Positions 1 to 12,500 of a stretch of DNA of 64,000 nucleotides are shown in pieces. The position numbers were made by a program, and so were the translations under genes. How positions within the stretch are numbered: position 1 is the first letter of the stretch; every line of letters begins with the position of its first letter. The DNA lies in NCBI GenBank assembly GCA_015183035.1, contig JACZZP010000002.1, positions 310,001 through 374,000 of the forward strand, read 5' to 3'. This DNA is from Meloidogyne chitwoodi. Taxonomy: Eukaryota > Nematoda > Chromadorea > Rhabditida > Meloidogynidae. A model generated the notes under the pieces. That model saw only the letters and a program-made list of their open reading frames with translations, had not been told where the DNA came from and ran no database searches.

Positions 1-973
1 GAATATATTAAACCTTTTGTAAATTGTCTTTTAGGGTTAATTCCAGCTGATAAGGTTAAAAATTAAATTTTTAAAAATTAATTTTTCTAAAATTAATTTT
101 TTAATTAATTTTAGTTACCCGTATTAGCTGAACAATGCTTTTGGCCTTGTATTATTGATGATTTTGGTACTGTATTTGAAAGACAATTGGAAATAAATAA
201 TACTGGATATTTGGTAGGGGATAAGGTATGTTAAAAATATTTAAAAATATTAAAATACCAAAATAACTTAAATAACGCCAAACAAAGCTTGCGCCGAAAG
301 ATTAAAATTTATTTAATTAAGAAACTTAAAACTTGAATTTTTTGTTGGTGTATTCAGGCGCGAGTGATCGTTTGGGCGCCGAGTTATAAATAAATGTATT
401 GGTTAACTTGAAATTTTTTTCTAATATTTTAATTTTTTTCCAAATATTCCTAAACATGAATACCTTTTCTATAAATTTGAAAATTTTTTATAAAAAATTG
501 GGAAAGTTATGAATTAAAGAATGAAAATATTCCTTATTTTACCTCATAAATTCAACGTTTTCTGTCATAACTAAGTTAATATTTTATCAAAAATTCTGAA
601 ATTTTTTCCAAGGTTAGCTAACACATTATAATATTTTTTTACCAAATTTCAGGACTTTGGGTTTATTTTAGACTATGTTACAAAGCTTAGCGCCAAGTAG
701 ATTTCTCGCGTCTGCGCCCTAATATCCTTCTAATATAAAGTTTATTTTTAAAGATAACTTGGCTAGATTTTTATGTGGCCTCATTTTCTGACTTAGCATT
801 AACTTTTGGTAGAGAGGATATGCTTGATAGATTTCCAAGAGTTTTGCATCACTGTCGAGGTGAATTTTAAAAATAAAAAATAAAAAAAAAATTATTTTTT
901 TTATTTTTTAGCAGTTCACTCACTGCCACAATTACAACAACATATTAAAACTAGAGCAGATACACTCTTTTAA
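1..973 (+). CDS. Glutathione S-transferase, sigma-like, C-terminal part (gene cut by window edge)
   Basis: Only the 3' end of this gene is inside the window. Exons read about 35-54, 115-225, 754-859 and 912-973, with in-phase GT..AG introns. The peptide carries the hallmark of the GST C-terminal helical domain: FERQLEINNTGYLVGDK, then ITWLDFYVASF (the N-capping/hydrophobic staple region of GSTs), and ends LPQLQQHIKTRADTLF, like the usual P-L--Y/F-- terminus. The N-terminal thioredoxin-like domain with the catalytic Tyr lies upstream of base 1. By family this would conjugate glutathione to electrophiles; nematode GSTs of this class act in detoxification, and a secreted root-knot GST is known, but whether this one is secreted cannot be seen. 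The 528-bp intron between exons 2 and 3 holds a dispersed repeat. Subclass is inferred. Confidence 0.8.
540..730. repeat. Dispersed repeat in GST intron, related to a copy near 2440-2590
   Basis: The intron contains a block with CATAACTAAGTTAATATT, then a run matching AAAAATTCTGAAATTTTT, a GTTAGCTAACACATT segment and TCTGCGCCC near its right end. A diverged version with the same order of motifs (CTATAACTCAATAAATA, AAAATTCTGAAATTTTT, GTTAGATTACACATTT, TCTGCGCCC) lies at about 2440-2590. GCGCC-rich ends also occur at about 275-375. It looks like a degenerate non-autonomous element; no coding capacity is seen. Confidence 0.5.
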
Positions 974-1069
974 AAATTTAAATAATTTTTTTTTCAGAAA
1001 TAAATAAATTGTTAAATAAATATTTTTTTATTAAACCCTTAGGGTTAATTCTGATTTTTATTTTTTCTT

Positions 1070-1693
1070 TTAATTTCCTGGTGTTGTTGTATCTGTACAT
1101 TTTTCACATGTTTTGCTGCACCATAATTCTACTGTCTGTGGACTGTAAATGGGATTATTGCAAAAATTATCCTGTTGAGATTTCCATGAAGGACATCTGT
1201 TAAATTAATTTGATAAATGATAAAGTGTGGATGATAAATTTATTTACTGCCCAAATTACCGCTACCCCTTCAAAAATCTATTTACTGCCCAAATTACCGC
1301 TACCCCTTCAAAAATCTATTTACTGCTCAAATTACTGCTACCCACTGCCCAAATTACTGCTGTCAACTACCAAAATTTAACTCACTGCCCAAATTACCGC
1401 TAAATATCTTAAAAATGTCATTTTGTCAAATTACCAAAATATCATTTAGACAAAATGTCCTCCCTTTTATAAAATTAAAAAACAAACAAATCAGCTCTTT
1501 TATCAAAACAATAAATTTGTCCACATTCTGCCAAACATTGTCTCTGCATAAGTTCCTTATAAATGTCATTATCACAAAATCCCATTCTCATCATGTCTAG
1601 GCAAGTTTTATTTTCAATAATTGAAAAAAATAAAAAAAATAAATTTAATTGAAGTAAATTAATTTTAATTGAATTTTTAAATAAATTAAACAT
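1070..1693 (-). CDS. Small secreted protein with two ShKT-type cysteine domains
   Basis: The start at 1693 gives a hydrophobic leader of about 28 residues (FFLFFSIIENKT end), read as a signal peptide. The first domain follows in the same exon: CLDMMRMGFC, then YKELMQRQCLAECGQIYC, which fits the ShKT pattern of six spaced cysteines ending C--CG--C. A second exon, about 1203-1070 after acceptor TTAACAG, encodes a further half-domain: CPSWKSQQDNFC, then LWCSKTCEKC and a stop at 1072-1070. ShKT modules are common in nematode secreted and cuticle proteins and often bind channels or serve as protease appendages; no enzymatic domain is present here. The intron donor is not certain. The intron holds a minisatellite (1229-1400). 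The gene converges with the GST; their stops are about 100 bp apart. Confidence 0.65.
1229..1400. repeat. Minisatellite, about 37-bp unit, in the ShKT gene intron
   Basis: The unit begins TTTACTGCCCAAATTACCGC and ends in CTTCAAAAATCTA. Two near-identical copies are followed by shorter, diverged ones (ACTGCCCAAATTACTGC and similar). It lies between the two ShKT coding exons on the opposite strand. Confidence 0.85.
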
Positions 1694-3169
1694 TTTTTAA
1701 AATTAATTTAAATTAAAATAAATAAATTTAAATAAATTAATTAATTAAATAAATTAATAAATTAATAAATTAAATTAATTTAAAAATATTTTTTAATTGT
1801 TGTGTTTTATTTAATTTATTTAAAACACAAAAATTAAATGAATTTTTAATTTAAATTAATTTTTTAAAAATTAAAAGGTGAGAGTGTATTTTACTCCTTT
1901 AATATTTATTTATTTATTCAGCTAATAAATAATACTAAAAATAAAAATAATGATTAAATTGAGTGAAAACTCAAAAATTAAAATTAAATAATTAAATTAA
2001 TTTATAATTTAATTGATTATTAATAATTTGGTTTATTAGTTGATATTTTAATTTATTTCATTTATTTTGAAATAATTTAAAATTGACATTTTTAAAAATT
2101 TTTGAAAAATTAAAACTTTTTAAATTTTTAAAAAATTTGAAATTTTTTATTATATTTATTTTAATATTTTTCATTTTTAACATTTTAAATTATTAAAATA
2201 AATTTATTTATTTTTAAAGCTTATTTTTCTGTCAATTCCCTCACAGCTAGACATCCTTAAGGGGGGAGTAAGCAAAAATAAATAATCCGGTCATGTAGAA
2301 AATTATAAATAAAATTATATTGTTATTATTAAAAGCAATTTATTTTTTTTATTATATAAAAAATTGTTTATTAAAAAAAATTTTTTTTTTATTTTTTAAG
2401 TGAAATTAGATAAGCAATTTTGCCCTTTAAGAGTACAAAAGTTGCAATTTTCTGCTATAACTCAATAAATACAAAACCAAAAATTCTGAAATTTTTAAAA
2501 TAGTTAGATTACACATTTCAGAATAAGTTTACAAATTTTTACAAAAATAGCTTCTGTTTTGACAAGTTTATTTATCTGCGCCCAAACACCCCTTCCTTTT
2601 TAGCTTTTTCCACTTTTTATTCACTTAAAGCTTAAAATACAAGTCAAAAAAATTTAATAAAATTTTATTTTCTTTACATTCTTTTTTGGAATAAAAAAAG
2701 TTGAAAATATAAAATTTTTTTGTCGCTTCTTCTCTTTTGAATAATTTATTCAATTTGAATTAATACAATTTTTGAAGGGGAAAAATGAAAAAAAATTTAG
2801 AATTTTTTTAGCATTTATTATTTATAAAAAAATGAAAATTAACAAAAGATTTTTTAAGCTTTTGATTTTTAAATTTTTTATGTTTTATGCCTATTTTTCT
2901 CCTCATTACTAATTGTAAGTGAAATGAGTTACTTCCAAGCCTTATAACTTAAAAATGCCTGAATAATTTTTAATAAACTTGGTAATCGATAGAGAATTAA
3001 ATTCTCTACAATTTAAAATTTAAAATATTAAATTAGATAAATTCAATAAAAAGTTATGTTCAAAAAACTGTCATTTTTGAGTGAAAAAGTTGATATATTT
3101 ACGTAAAAATTATTTAAAATTATTTAAAATTTTAAAAAATAATAAAATTAATTAATAAAATTTAAAAAA
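1694..3169. other. AT-rich intergenic region
   Basis: Upstream of both divergent neighbours (the ShKT gene on the minus strand, the channel gene on the plus strand). Mostly A/T runs. A more complex piece at 2230-2600 contains AAGGGGGGAGTAAGC and the diverged repeat described at 540-730. No further gene was found. Confidence 0.7.
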
Positions 3170-5597
3170 ATGCATCCTCTTATTGGCCAAGATAATAATT
3201 TATCTAATGGATTATCTTCTACCGACCAAACAAGCAGTGATTTGCTTGAATTCCTTTTTGGAGGTTATGATAAAAGAATAAGACCGTTTTCTGATTTACA
3301 AAGGCCTGTAATAATTGAAATGACTATTGTATTGGCAATACTTACAGAATTGGTAATAATTTTTAATTAAATTTTTATTTAAATTTTTTGAGGGGTTTTT
3401 TAAGGTTTAAAATCTTTAAAAAATATTTTAAAAAATAAAATATTTATTTTTTAATTTTAAAATTAAGTTTTAATTATATGTCTCTGTCAATTTAATAAAA
3501 TATTATTTATTTTTTAAGAGAGAAAATCAACAAGTAGCATCCTTTGTTATATCACATATTCAAGTAATTAATTAATTAATTAATTCTGTTTTTAATTTAA
3601 ATAATTTAAAAAAATTAAAAAGAAATGGAAAGATCCAAGACTTTTATGGGAACCCAAATTATTTGCTAACCTACGTCAAATTGTTGTTCCCCATTCATCT
3701 GTATGGCTACCCAAAATGTTTATTTATAACTCTATGGACAACAAAGAAATGCTTAATGAAAATCGTTTTGATATTAGAATAAGTAATGATGGGAATATTA
3801 AAGCTAACATCCCACATTATGTTTGTTTAAATATTTAATTTATTATTGTAAAAAATCAGAATTTATTATTGTATACAAATCAGAATTACAATTGTAAAAA
3901 ATCAGAATTATTTTTAAACAAAATCAGAATTTATTATTTTGAAAAATCAGAATTACAATTGTAAAAATTCAGAACTAATTTTGTACAAAATTCAGAATTT
4001 TCTTGTTAATATATTTATTTAAAATAATAATAAACAAAAATTCAATAACAAATTCTGATTTTTATATTTTAAGGTTTCTTGTATATGCAGGCTTAATATT
4101 TCGGTAATAATAATTATTTTATTATTTTTAGAAATAATTAATTTATTTATTAAAAGTTGTTTCCATTCGACACTCAATTTTGTGCTATTGCACAAGCATC
4201 TCCCTTGCTAAGTACACTTGAGATGGATGTAAACACAACAAATCCTCCAAAAGATTCTTATTTTTCTGTAATTTTTAAAAAAAAATTAAATTAATTAAAA
4301 AATTGAATTTTTAGGGTAATGCAGAATGGGAATTATTAAATGTAACTGTAAGAAGCACAAAATTTATGGAGGATGGGGAAGAACGTGTAGAGGTAAGGGA
4401 ACATATACTTACGAGATTCATAAATTTTGTTAGGTCCATTATATAATTCATCTTCGCCGCAGACCTGTTTATTACCTAACTGTGATAGTTGCACCAACAT
4501 TTCTTATATCGGCATTAAGCATTTTAGGTATATTTACACCTGGAACAAATGACGGACCACGCGGTGAAAAGGTAAATAAATTAAAAAAATATTTTTAATT
4601 TTTAAATTGATTTTTTATCCTTTATGGTGTGATTATAACTGTCTTCGTTTAAAAACAATTTTTTATTTTTAGGTATCTCTAGGACTTGGCTCACTTTTAG
4701 CAATGTCTGTCCTCTTAGACATTGTTTCTGCAAGTATTTATTTTTAAAATTAAAAAAAAAGATTATAAAAATAGTTATAAAATTAATTTAATATTTTAAG
4801 CTATGCCAAGATCTAATTCAATACCTCTACTTGGTCATTATATTGTTTTTACAATTGTTTTGTGTGCTGTAGGTGTTGGAATTAGCATGCTACTCTTAGC
4901 CTTGTTTAGGCATTTTATTCAAAGGGGAGAATTACCTTCAGAAAATCTCTATAGGTTTAATTGAAATAAATTGATAAATTCTGATTTTTATAAAATTGTA
5001 AATTCTGATTTTGTAAAATTGTAAATTCTGATTTTTGTAAAATTGTAAATTCTGATTTTATAAATTGTAAATTCTGATTTTTGTAAAATTGTAAATTCTG
5101 ATTTTTCAGAAAGTTGCTATTAGATCCTTTTCTCGAAAAACATTATCATTCTTCAAATTTCTCTTCAGCATATAAACGCTACCACAGTCGTGAATCTTTA
5201 AATAATAACAATTGTGAATTGGATTATTATACAAATTGTAATAATAATAAAAATGGACAACAACAAAACAATAATTTTATTTTAAAACCATCAAAAATAT
5301 CATATGAATTTCAAACAATACAATCTCAGCTACAAATTATTGTAAACGCACAAAAAAAGTTTAGAGAAAAAATTGAGAGTAATAAAGAAAGACAAATGGT
5401 TAGATTTTTAATTAAATTATTTAATTTTTTAATTAATTTTATTTTTTAGATTCAAAGAGAGTGGAACAGAGTGTTCGCCCGTTTTGATTATTTCTTCCTT
5501 TTTATCTTCTCTGGAGCTAATTTAATATTTTTAATGTTATTTTTGCGTTATATGTGGCATCCTGCAGAACAATTACCTATCAATTTTTCTCTCTAAA
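3170..5597 (+). CDS. Cys-loop ligand-gated ion channel subunit, nicotinic/cation-like (divergent nematode LGC)
   Basis: About nine exons. The first (3170-3352) has no clear signal peptide, so a 5' exon may be missing. Ligand-binding domain: NQQVASFVISHIQ, then VWLPKMFIYNSMDN (loop A region). The Cys-loop is C-RLNISLFPFDTQF-C with exactly 13 residues between the cysteines, split by an intron at 4102-4154. TM1 follows RRRPVYYLTVIVAPTF. TM2 is preceded by GEK (GEKVSLGLGSLLAMSV), the cation-type arrangement rather than the PAR of anion channels. TM3 is in exon 4801-4954 and TM4 in the last exon (FDYFFLFIFSGANLIF). The TM3-TM4 loop is Asn-rich, about 100 residues. No YxCC vicinal cysteines are seen, so it would be a non-alpha or divergent subunit. 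Ligand unknown. Confidence 0.88.
3838..4070. repeat. Intronic AAATCAGAATT repeat array
   Basis: Imperfect tandem copies of a unit of about 20 bp, ATTGTAAAAAATCAGAATTA, fill the intron before the Cys-loop exon. The core ATTCTGATTT (here on the minus strand) recurs in many arrays of this window. Confidence 0.8.
4975..5107. repeat. Intronic 24-bp tandem repeat with ATTCTGATTT core
   Basis: About five copies of TTTGTAAAATTGTAAATTCTGA in the intron between the TM3 exon and the intracellular loop exon of the channel gene; the last copy abuts the splice acceptor (TTTTTCAG). Confidence 0.85.
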
Positions 5598-6521
5598 AAA
5601 ATTAAATAAAATTAAATTAATTAAAAATTTTGTATTTAAATGGTAAAAATAAATTAATAATATTTAAAAAAGGAAAAAATATTATTTTTATAAATTTATT
5701 AAAGGAATCCCTAGATACTTTTTTGTGTTTTTTTTAATATTTGCCAGTTTATTTATTTTTTTTAATTTTTTCCTCATAGTATTCCCCTCAATCCAACAAA
5801 AAAATCCAAAAAAATTAATATAATAATCGTTCACTCATTAAAAAAGGAGAAAATAGTTCTCGTATCCCAGGCAATAAATATATAAATAATTTGAAAAAAA
5901 AGAAAAAAAATATTTAAATATAATCCCCAAAGAGTATAGCATCAACACCTCTTCTTCTTTAAAAAAAAAAATATTTTTAATTTTTCTAAACTAAAATATA
6001 TTCTATTTTTTACCTTTTTTTAAATATTCTTTTCACACCTTTGAGACAATAAAAATATTATTATTTTTAAAAATGTTTCAAAAATTTTAAAACTTGAAAA
6101 AATAGTGAATTAATGCTAATATATTTTGCCAAAAGGAAATTTATTTTTGTCAATTTTTCAATTAAAAAATTAAAAATTTCTATAAAATCCTACACCTATT
6201 GGATAAAACCTTTGAATATTTAAAATGCTGGAAAATTCATAAAATTAATTATTAATTTAAAATATAAATATTAGAAAATGCTTCAAAAAAGAGGTTATTG
6301 AAAGTTCAAATAATTCTCTCTAATTAAAAGGCATTTTTTAACCAAAATAAATTAAATTAATTTTTTAAGACAGTTTATTTTACACATTTTTCTCCCAAAA
6401 AATAATTAAAATTTAAATTTTTTCTTTTAGTAGAACATTCCCTTCTATTTAAACCTTTCTATTAAAATTCAACTAAATTTAAATTTAAAAAATTTTTAAA
6501 AATTTTGTTTCAATTAGCAAA
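5598..6521. other. Intergenic AT-rich spacer with putative 3' UTR and promoter
   Basis: Lies between the channel gene and the ankyrin/PLC locus. It is almost entirely A/T with no tandem repeat of note. Just before the next start codon, TTTCAATTAG precedes CAAAATG at 6518, a usable cis- or trans-splice acceptor. Confidence 0.6.
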
Positions 6522-9500
6522 ATGAGTGCTACACGTGAATCTTCAACAGAAACTGCAGATCGTTACCCTTTTGGGTATTTTTTTTTTTTAATTAATTTAA
6601 TATTTTTAATAATTAATTTTCTTTTATTGTTATTCTACCGAACTTTCCTCTAATCATGAATCTTCAATTTGTACTGCTAAACGTTTGCGTCAACGTCTTC
6701 AACGCCAACAGTCTGGACAGTCGGGAAGACGCTATACTGGAGAAAGTAGTGAAGGCTCTTCTTTGGTGGTTAGAAAATTTTTTTTAAATAATTAAAATTT
6801 TTTTTTTCAATTTAAAGGGTACTCCAACAGAATCTGGACGTTGCTTCACTTTTACTGCAACACAACGTGTTTTGCGCACAGATCCAGATAGGAAACCTTC
6901 AATGAATCAAAACTTGTCTGAAATGTTGTTAGATGTATTTAATAAATTTTTTTTAAATATAATTTTAAATTTCCAAAAATATTTTTTTAAAGGCTATACA
7001 TATGGATGACGTTAGTTTGGTAGACAGGCTATTGCTTTCACATTGTGGTAACAAGGTAAAAAACATGACAACTTTTATATTAAAGTTTATTTAAAACATG
7101 CTAATTTAAAACATGTCTATTTAAAACAAGTCTAATTATGAGCATTCTTTTAAAAATGTTTTATTAAGTTTATAAAAGACAAGTTTATTTACAACAAGTT
7201 TATTTAAAGAAAAATATGTTTATGTTAGAAATAAATTATTTAAACATTTTGTTAAATTTTTCAAGTTTATATAAGACAAGTTTATTTAAAACATGTTTTT
7301 ATTTAAAACAAGCTTATTTTAAACATTCAACTTGCTATCTCAATTTGTTTTTAGCATCAGGCTACACTTTCATCATCACCCTCTATTACAAGCACAAATA
7401 CTTTTACTGATTTAGCACAACGCAGACATGGTGCTGCAACAATGCAGCACAGGCGTTCAAATGCATCGAGTACTCTTTCAACACATTCTGGTGGACGTTC
7501 AAACTGTGCGACTATGAGTACTTTGTGGGTGACTAAAAATTATAATATTTTTTTTAAATTTAATAATTATTAGGCATATGGCAGTAGCTCATAAACAACG
7601 TGATATTGTTGAACTTCTCCTTAAGAGTGGTTATGACCCAAATACCATTGCTTTATGTCATTGTAAAGGTTCCTGCATGACAACAGGAAACATTCCTTTA
7701 GCCTCTGTACTTCCTTCTAAAAATCATTCTGCAACGCCTGAAATGTGTACAGTGTGCACACAGTTACGTGTTGTTTCAATTCTTGACCAAACACCGTTAG
7801 CCATCGCTGTTAGGGCTCAAAGTCCGGAAATGGTTGGATAAATGTTTTGTAGCAAATTATGACATAAAATTATTTTCTCTCAGATCAACTTGCTTGTCAC
7901 ATATGGTGCTGATGTGAATGCTGTTGATGAAGATGGAAACTCACCTTTAATGTTAGCTGTTCGAGATTCACCCCTCAGTTGGCATTGTCTACACATTCTT
8001 ATACTCTTCGGCGCTCGAATTCAGCAAAAGAATAGTCGTGGAATTTGTCCATTGGATTTGGCTCCAGAATTGCGTAAAATACAAGAAACATGTGTTGAAA
8101 GTCTTTTTCAAATGGCAACTGCACGACCATCAGCTTCATCAACCACTGGGGTAAATCAAAGTAACGGAGGTGGCAGTCAAGTTCACTTAAGCGGTGGAGG
8201 TACTGGAAGTGGGGAGAAAGAAGAAAATGTGGGTGGAGCTGTTAGTGGAGTTGGTGGTTAGAAATTATAAAATAAAAAAATAAAAATAAAGCTTTTCAGG
8301 CCTTGTCCAGACTAGTACAAATATTAGTAGTAGCATAGGTGGAACAGTTAGCAATCAGGAACGTCTAATTAAAACTGCAGCAATGATTAGCGCTACTAAA
8401 CACTTGCGCAAATCTAACGTAGATGCTGGTATTTATTTTTATATTGCAAACTTGAAGATTTAATTAAAAATAACCTTAAGAATCGCTTCTTCTGCCCGCT
8501 AGTTTTTGTGAGAGAGGAAGTCTTAGCAAGTAAGTTTATTTAAACAACGTTTATTTAAAACATTTAAACAATGTTTATTTAAAAATTTTAAACAAGTTTT
8601 ATTTAAAAATTTAAACAATGTTTATTTAAAACATTTAGGCAAACTTTATAAAACATTTTATAAAGACATTTTTTTCAAGCTTATTTAAATATCATTTTTT
8701 CTACAGTAAGTCTCCCCTCTCTCCACGAACTTCAGCTGCCCTATCTGTTTCAAACTCTTCTATGCTTGAGATTTTAAGTGTTAACAAAGATCGTATAAGC
8801 ATGGGCGGTCCTGCAACTTTAGTTGATAATCGTCGAAAATCTTTTGTTTCGCTACAGTTGCATCGTAGAACAAAATTAAACAAAGACTGTAAGATAGAAA
8901 AAAAATAATTTAAAAAAATGATATTTTTTAGCTCCAATATTTGAAAATGTTAGTAGAGAACAGGCTTGGGAAACACTACAGAAAATGAGTTCTAATCCAG
9001 AATGTATTGAAAGTATTATGAGATCCCTTCACAAATATTGTGCTCAACAATTGGATGACTATGCAAATCCATTTTGTGGTGTTGAAAGGGATATTATGGA
9101 TTCTCATTTGGGTGGATTGCTTCATCAAATATTGCTAACATCAATTATTTCATTTTCTTTAAGTGAGGGGTTCTTTGACTGATATATTTGAATATTTTTT
9201 AAAAATTATTTTTCAGCTCGTCAACGTAGTAGAAGCGGAACAGATTTTCAAATGAGTGCTCCAGTACAACAAAAATGGAATAGACAAAGATTAGTTGGAG
9301 TACTCGTTTCTTTAGTTAATTTTTGTTATTTGTGTTTGCAAAAGAGTGGAAGTTGCAGACAATTTGCTGCTTTGAGTACTTTAAATAAAGTTATAAATTT
9401 TAAAAAATATTCAAAAATTTAAATTTTAAAGGTAATTGATGCAGGTTTAGTAAATTCAGTGTTTAGTTGGCCTCAAATTGTTTTTCACTCTTCTCGATTG

Positions 9501-12500
9501 TTAAATCGATCACACGAGTTTCAATCTCAGGATGATTTCGAAGATAACCTTACTTTTGTTGAGGACACATTACAGGCATTTTTTAATAAAAAATATTTTT
9601 ATTTTATTTTCCTAATTTAGACACCAAATAAATCAGAAAATGAAAAGTCTGATAGACGCGAAACTGGCGATAGCAGTTCAGCGCCAGCGTTGATACTTCA
9701 AAGTTTTTATCGAAAACATGGTGTTAATGTTGGATCACAACATAATAAAGTAAAATTTAAATTTATTAAATTTAAATTTTATTTAAATTTTTTGAAAGAT
9801 TCGACTCAGTGATTTACAAAAAACATTTTCTAGTATGCAACCTAGTATTGTAAGTTTGTTTGTTTTAAAAAAAATAAAAAAATAATTAATATAGATTATT
9901 GCACATTTACACAATTCTATTACTATGCAAAATCGAGAGGCTGGTAATAATTCTGTATGTTCGCCTGCACATCGATGGAGACAATGCTATAATGTAATAA
10001 AAACTGTTTTTGTGTTGTTAAAAATAAACATGTTTTTGTGTTTTAAAAATAAACTTGTTTTATTTTAAATAGTTTTTAAAAAATGTTTTAGAAAAACAAA
10101 CATGTCGTTTTAATAATGTTTATATGAACATAAAACATGACTTAAAAATAAATGCATGTTTTGTCTGTAAACAAACAAGTTTTGTTTTAAAAATAAGTTT
10201 CAAAAAAGTTTATATTAAATTAAAACATATTTAATATTTTAAACACAAACATATTCAAAATAAACTTGTTTTCAAAACAAACATGTTTGTTTGAATATTC
10301 AAACTTAACAAAAACATGTTTTTCATCTATCAAAACAAATTTTTTTTTAATTAAATTAATTTTTTGTTAGCATTGCACTCAAATTCTAGTTGCTCGAGTA
10401 GGTGTTTTATAATTAAATATTTATTGCTTAAAAATTAATAAAAAATTATAAACTTATAATTTTCAGATTTTACTATTTCTTACCAGTTTTAAAGAATTTC
10501 GTCAAAAAATTAGTGAGCGTTCTCAGCTAAGAACAATTATTCAATTACTTGAACCAACCCTTGACCCGGCAATATATTTTTAGTTTTAAAATTAATATTA
10601 AAATTTTATATTTAAGCAATTACTCTGTATTTTGCTTCAAAGTATTGCCCTGATAGCCTTAAATCCATCAACACATAGACATTTTATTGAAATGCAAGTA
10701 GACAATCCATTAATTCAAATGCTTCTGCCGGCTGATGATTGGTCCTAAATTCTATATAAAAATTAATAAATTAAAAAAAATATTTTTTCAGGTATTATAC
10801 TAATCATAGTACCAAATTTGGTCATTTTGTAAAATATCATGCTGCTCGCATTTTAATCTATATTGGACTTGGAGAGAGAGTGGGGAATCGGTATTTTAAT
10901 AATTAATTAAAAATTAATTTTTTTAAATTTTAGTGTTTCATTGTTCGATGGTACGTTAATTAATATTTTGTATTTTTGCTAAAATTAATTTTTTAATAAA
11001 ATTAAAAAATAAATAAAGACTCCCTTTTGGCCACTTCAACTACACGTAGATCCTTAACTAGTAGTCAAGGTCATGCTGCAAATAATTCAAACTCAGCTAA
11101 CGAAGACGATTATATTTGTGAAACACTTAGACCTGCTACTATGGCTCAGGAATTTAGGCATCTTTTTCTTTTTTTATTGAACTTTTTTTTATTAAATTAA
11201 AGCCGAACAGCAATGTCAGTTGAGGGCATTCTTTTAAAAATAATGCAGGAGCTTAATCGTAACCAAGCGTCGAATGGTCCTGGAAATGGAGCACAAGAGC
11301 CTATTAGTGAAGAAACGTAAAAATATAAATTAAATAAATTAAAGTTAATTTTATTCCAATTATAGACCCAGTGCCTGTGCTAGTGTTATTGCTTCACCAA
11401 CAGTTCAAGTGAGATCTCTTGTTATTGGTCAAAATAGTGCTAACTGTATTATTGAGGAGTGTGAGGAGAAACCTGTATATGATTTTTAATAATTTTTATT
11501 TTTTTAATTTTTTTTAAATTGAAGGACTCTCCCCTTCCCCCATTAATTATGCAATCAGAAACATATATTGATGATACACCTACTGTAACTCCTCCAAATT
11601 CTGCTGAGGCCAATTCATCAAATGCTAACGTAATTACCTCAAGTAATATTCCTGCCCTTAAAAAATTAAAAAAAAAGTTTAAGCTTTTTTAGATACTTCC
11701 TCAAAATCTGCTTCAGTTTCATCTCCAGAAAATGCTTCTTCTGCAACTTTTGTAAACAATTTTGTAGTGAATAGACCAACAACACCTACTCAAGGATTGC
11801 CTGTATCCCCTTCTTCAAATTCATCAACACTGACTAGGTCTACAACTCCTTCAACATTATCATGTGGTTCAACATCAAGGCAACTTAATTCTATGCAATT
11901 TCAAACTTTAATACAACAACAATTAACAGTTCCAGGCCAGCAACCACAAATAATACATCAAACACAAACATTACAACAACAACAGCAACATAAACCCAAT
12001 TCAACGCCTACAGTACCTAGCCAAACAAGACCTAACAATGTAGCTATTCCAGAAAAACAAACTCAACAACAAGCTGTAAGAGTTTTTTAATTGATAATAA
12101 AAATTTTAATAGGTAAAGCGAGCTCCTTCTTCACCGCCTGCTTCAGTTAGTGCAACTGTTGCTCGAGTTTATAACACACTTGTCTGCATTAGCAACCTTG
12201 AATCTCATCTATGCAAATTTTCGCTAGTTTTAGACCCTTTGTTGTTGTTGCGTTTGTTGTTGCACAAACTTTCGTGGTAAATTAGAAACTAATAAACAAA
12301 CTTGGGCTCTACCTTAGGACATGCGTCCCATCAACTTATATGCGTCCCATCAAAGTATATGCGTCCCAAAAACAATATTTAAGCCTGAATAATAGAGGGA
12401 GGGGGTTCTAATAGAGAGAAAGGGTTCTAATAAAGGAAAAGGAGCTTGAGAAGGTTCTGATAGAGTGGTGTGTGCTTTAATAAAGTTAGAAGGGCCTCAA

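Noticed and set aside
1009..1203. Plus-strand 64-codon hydrophobic ORF
   Set aside because: It is antisense to the second exon of the ShKT gene, whose cysteine pattern is the better reading.
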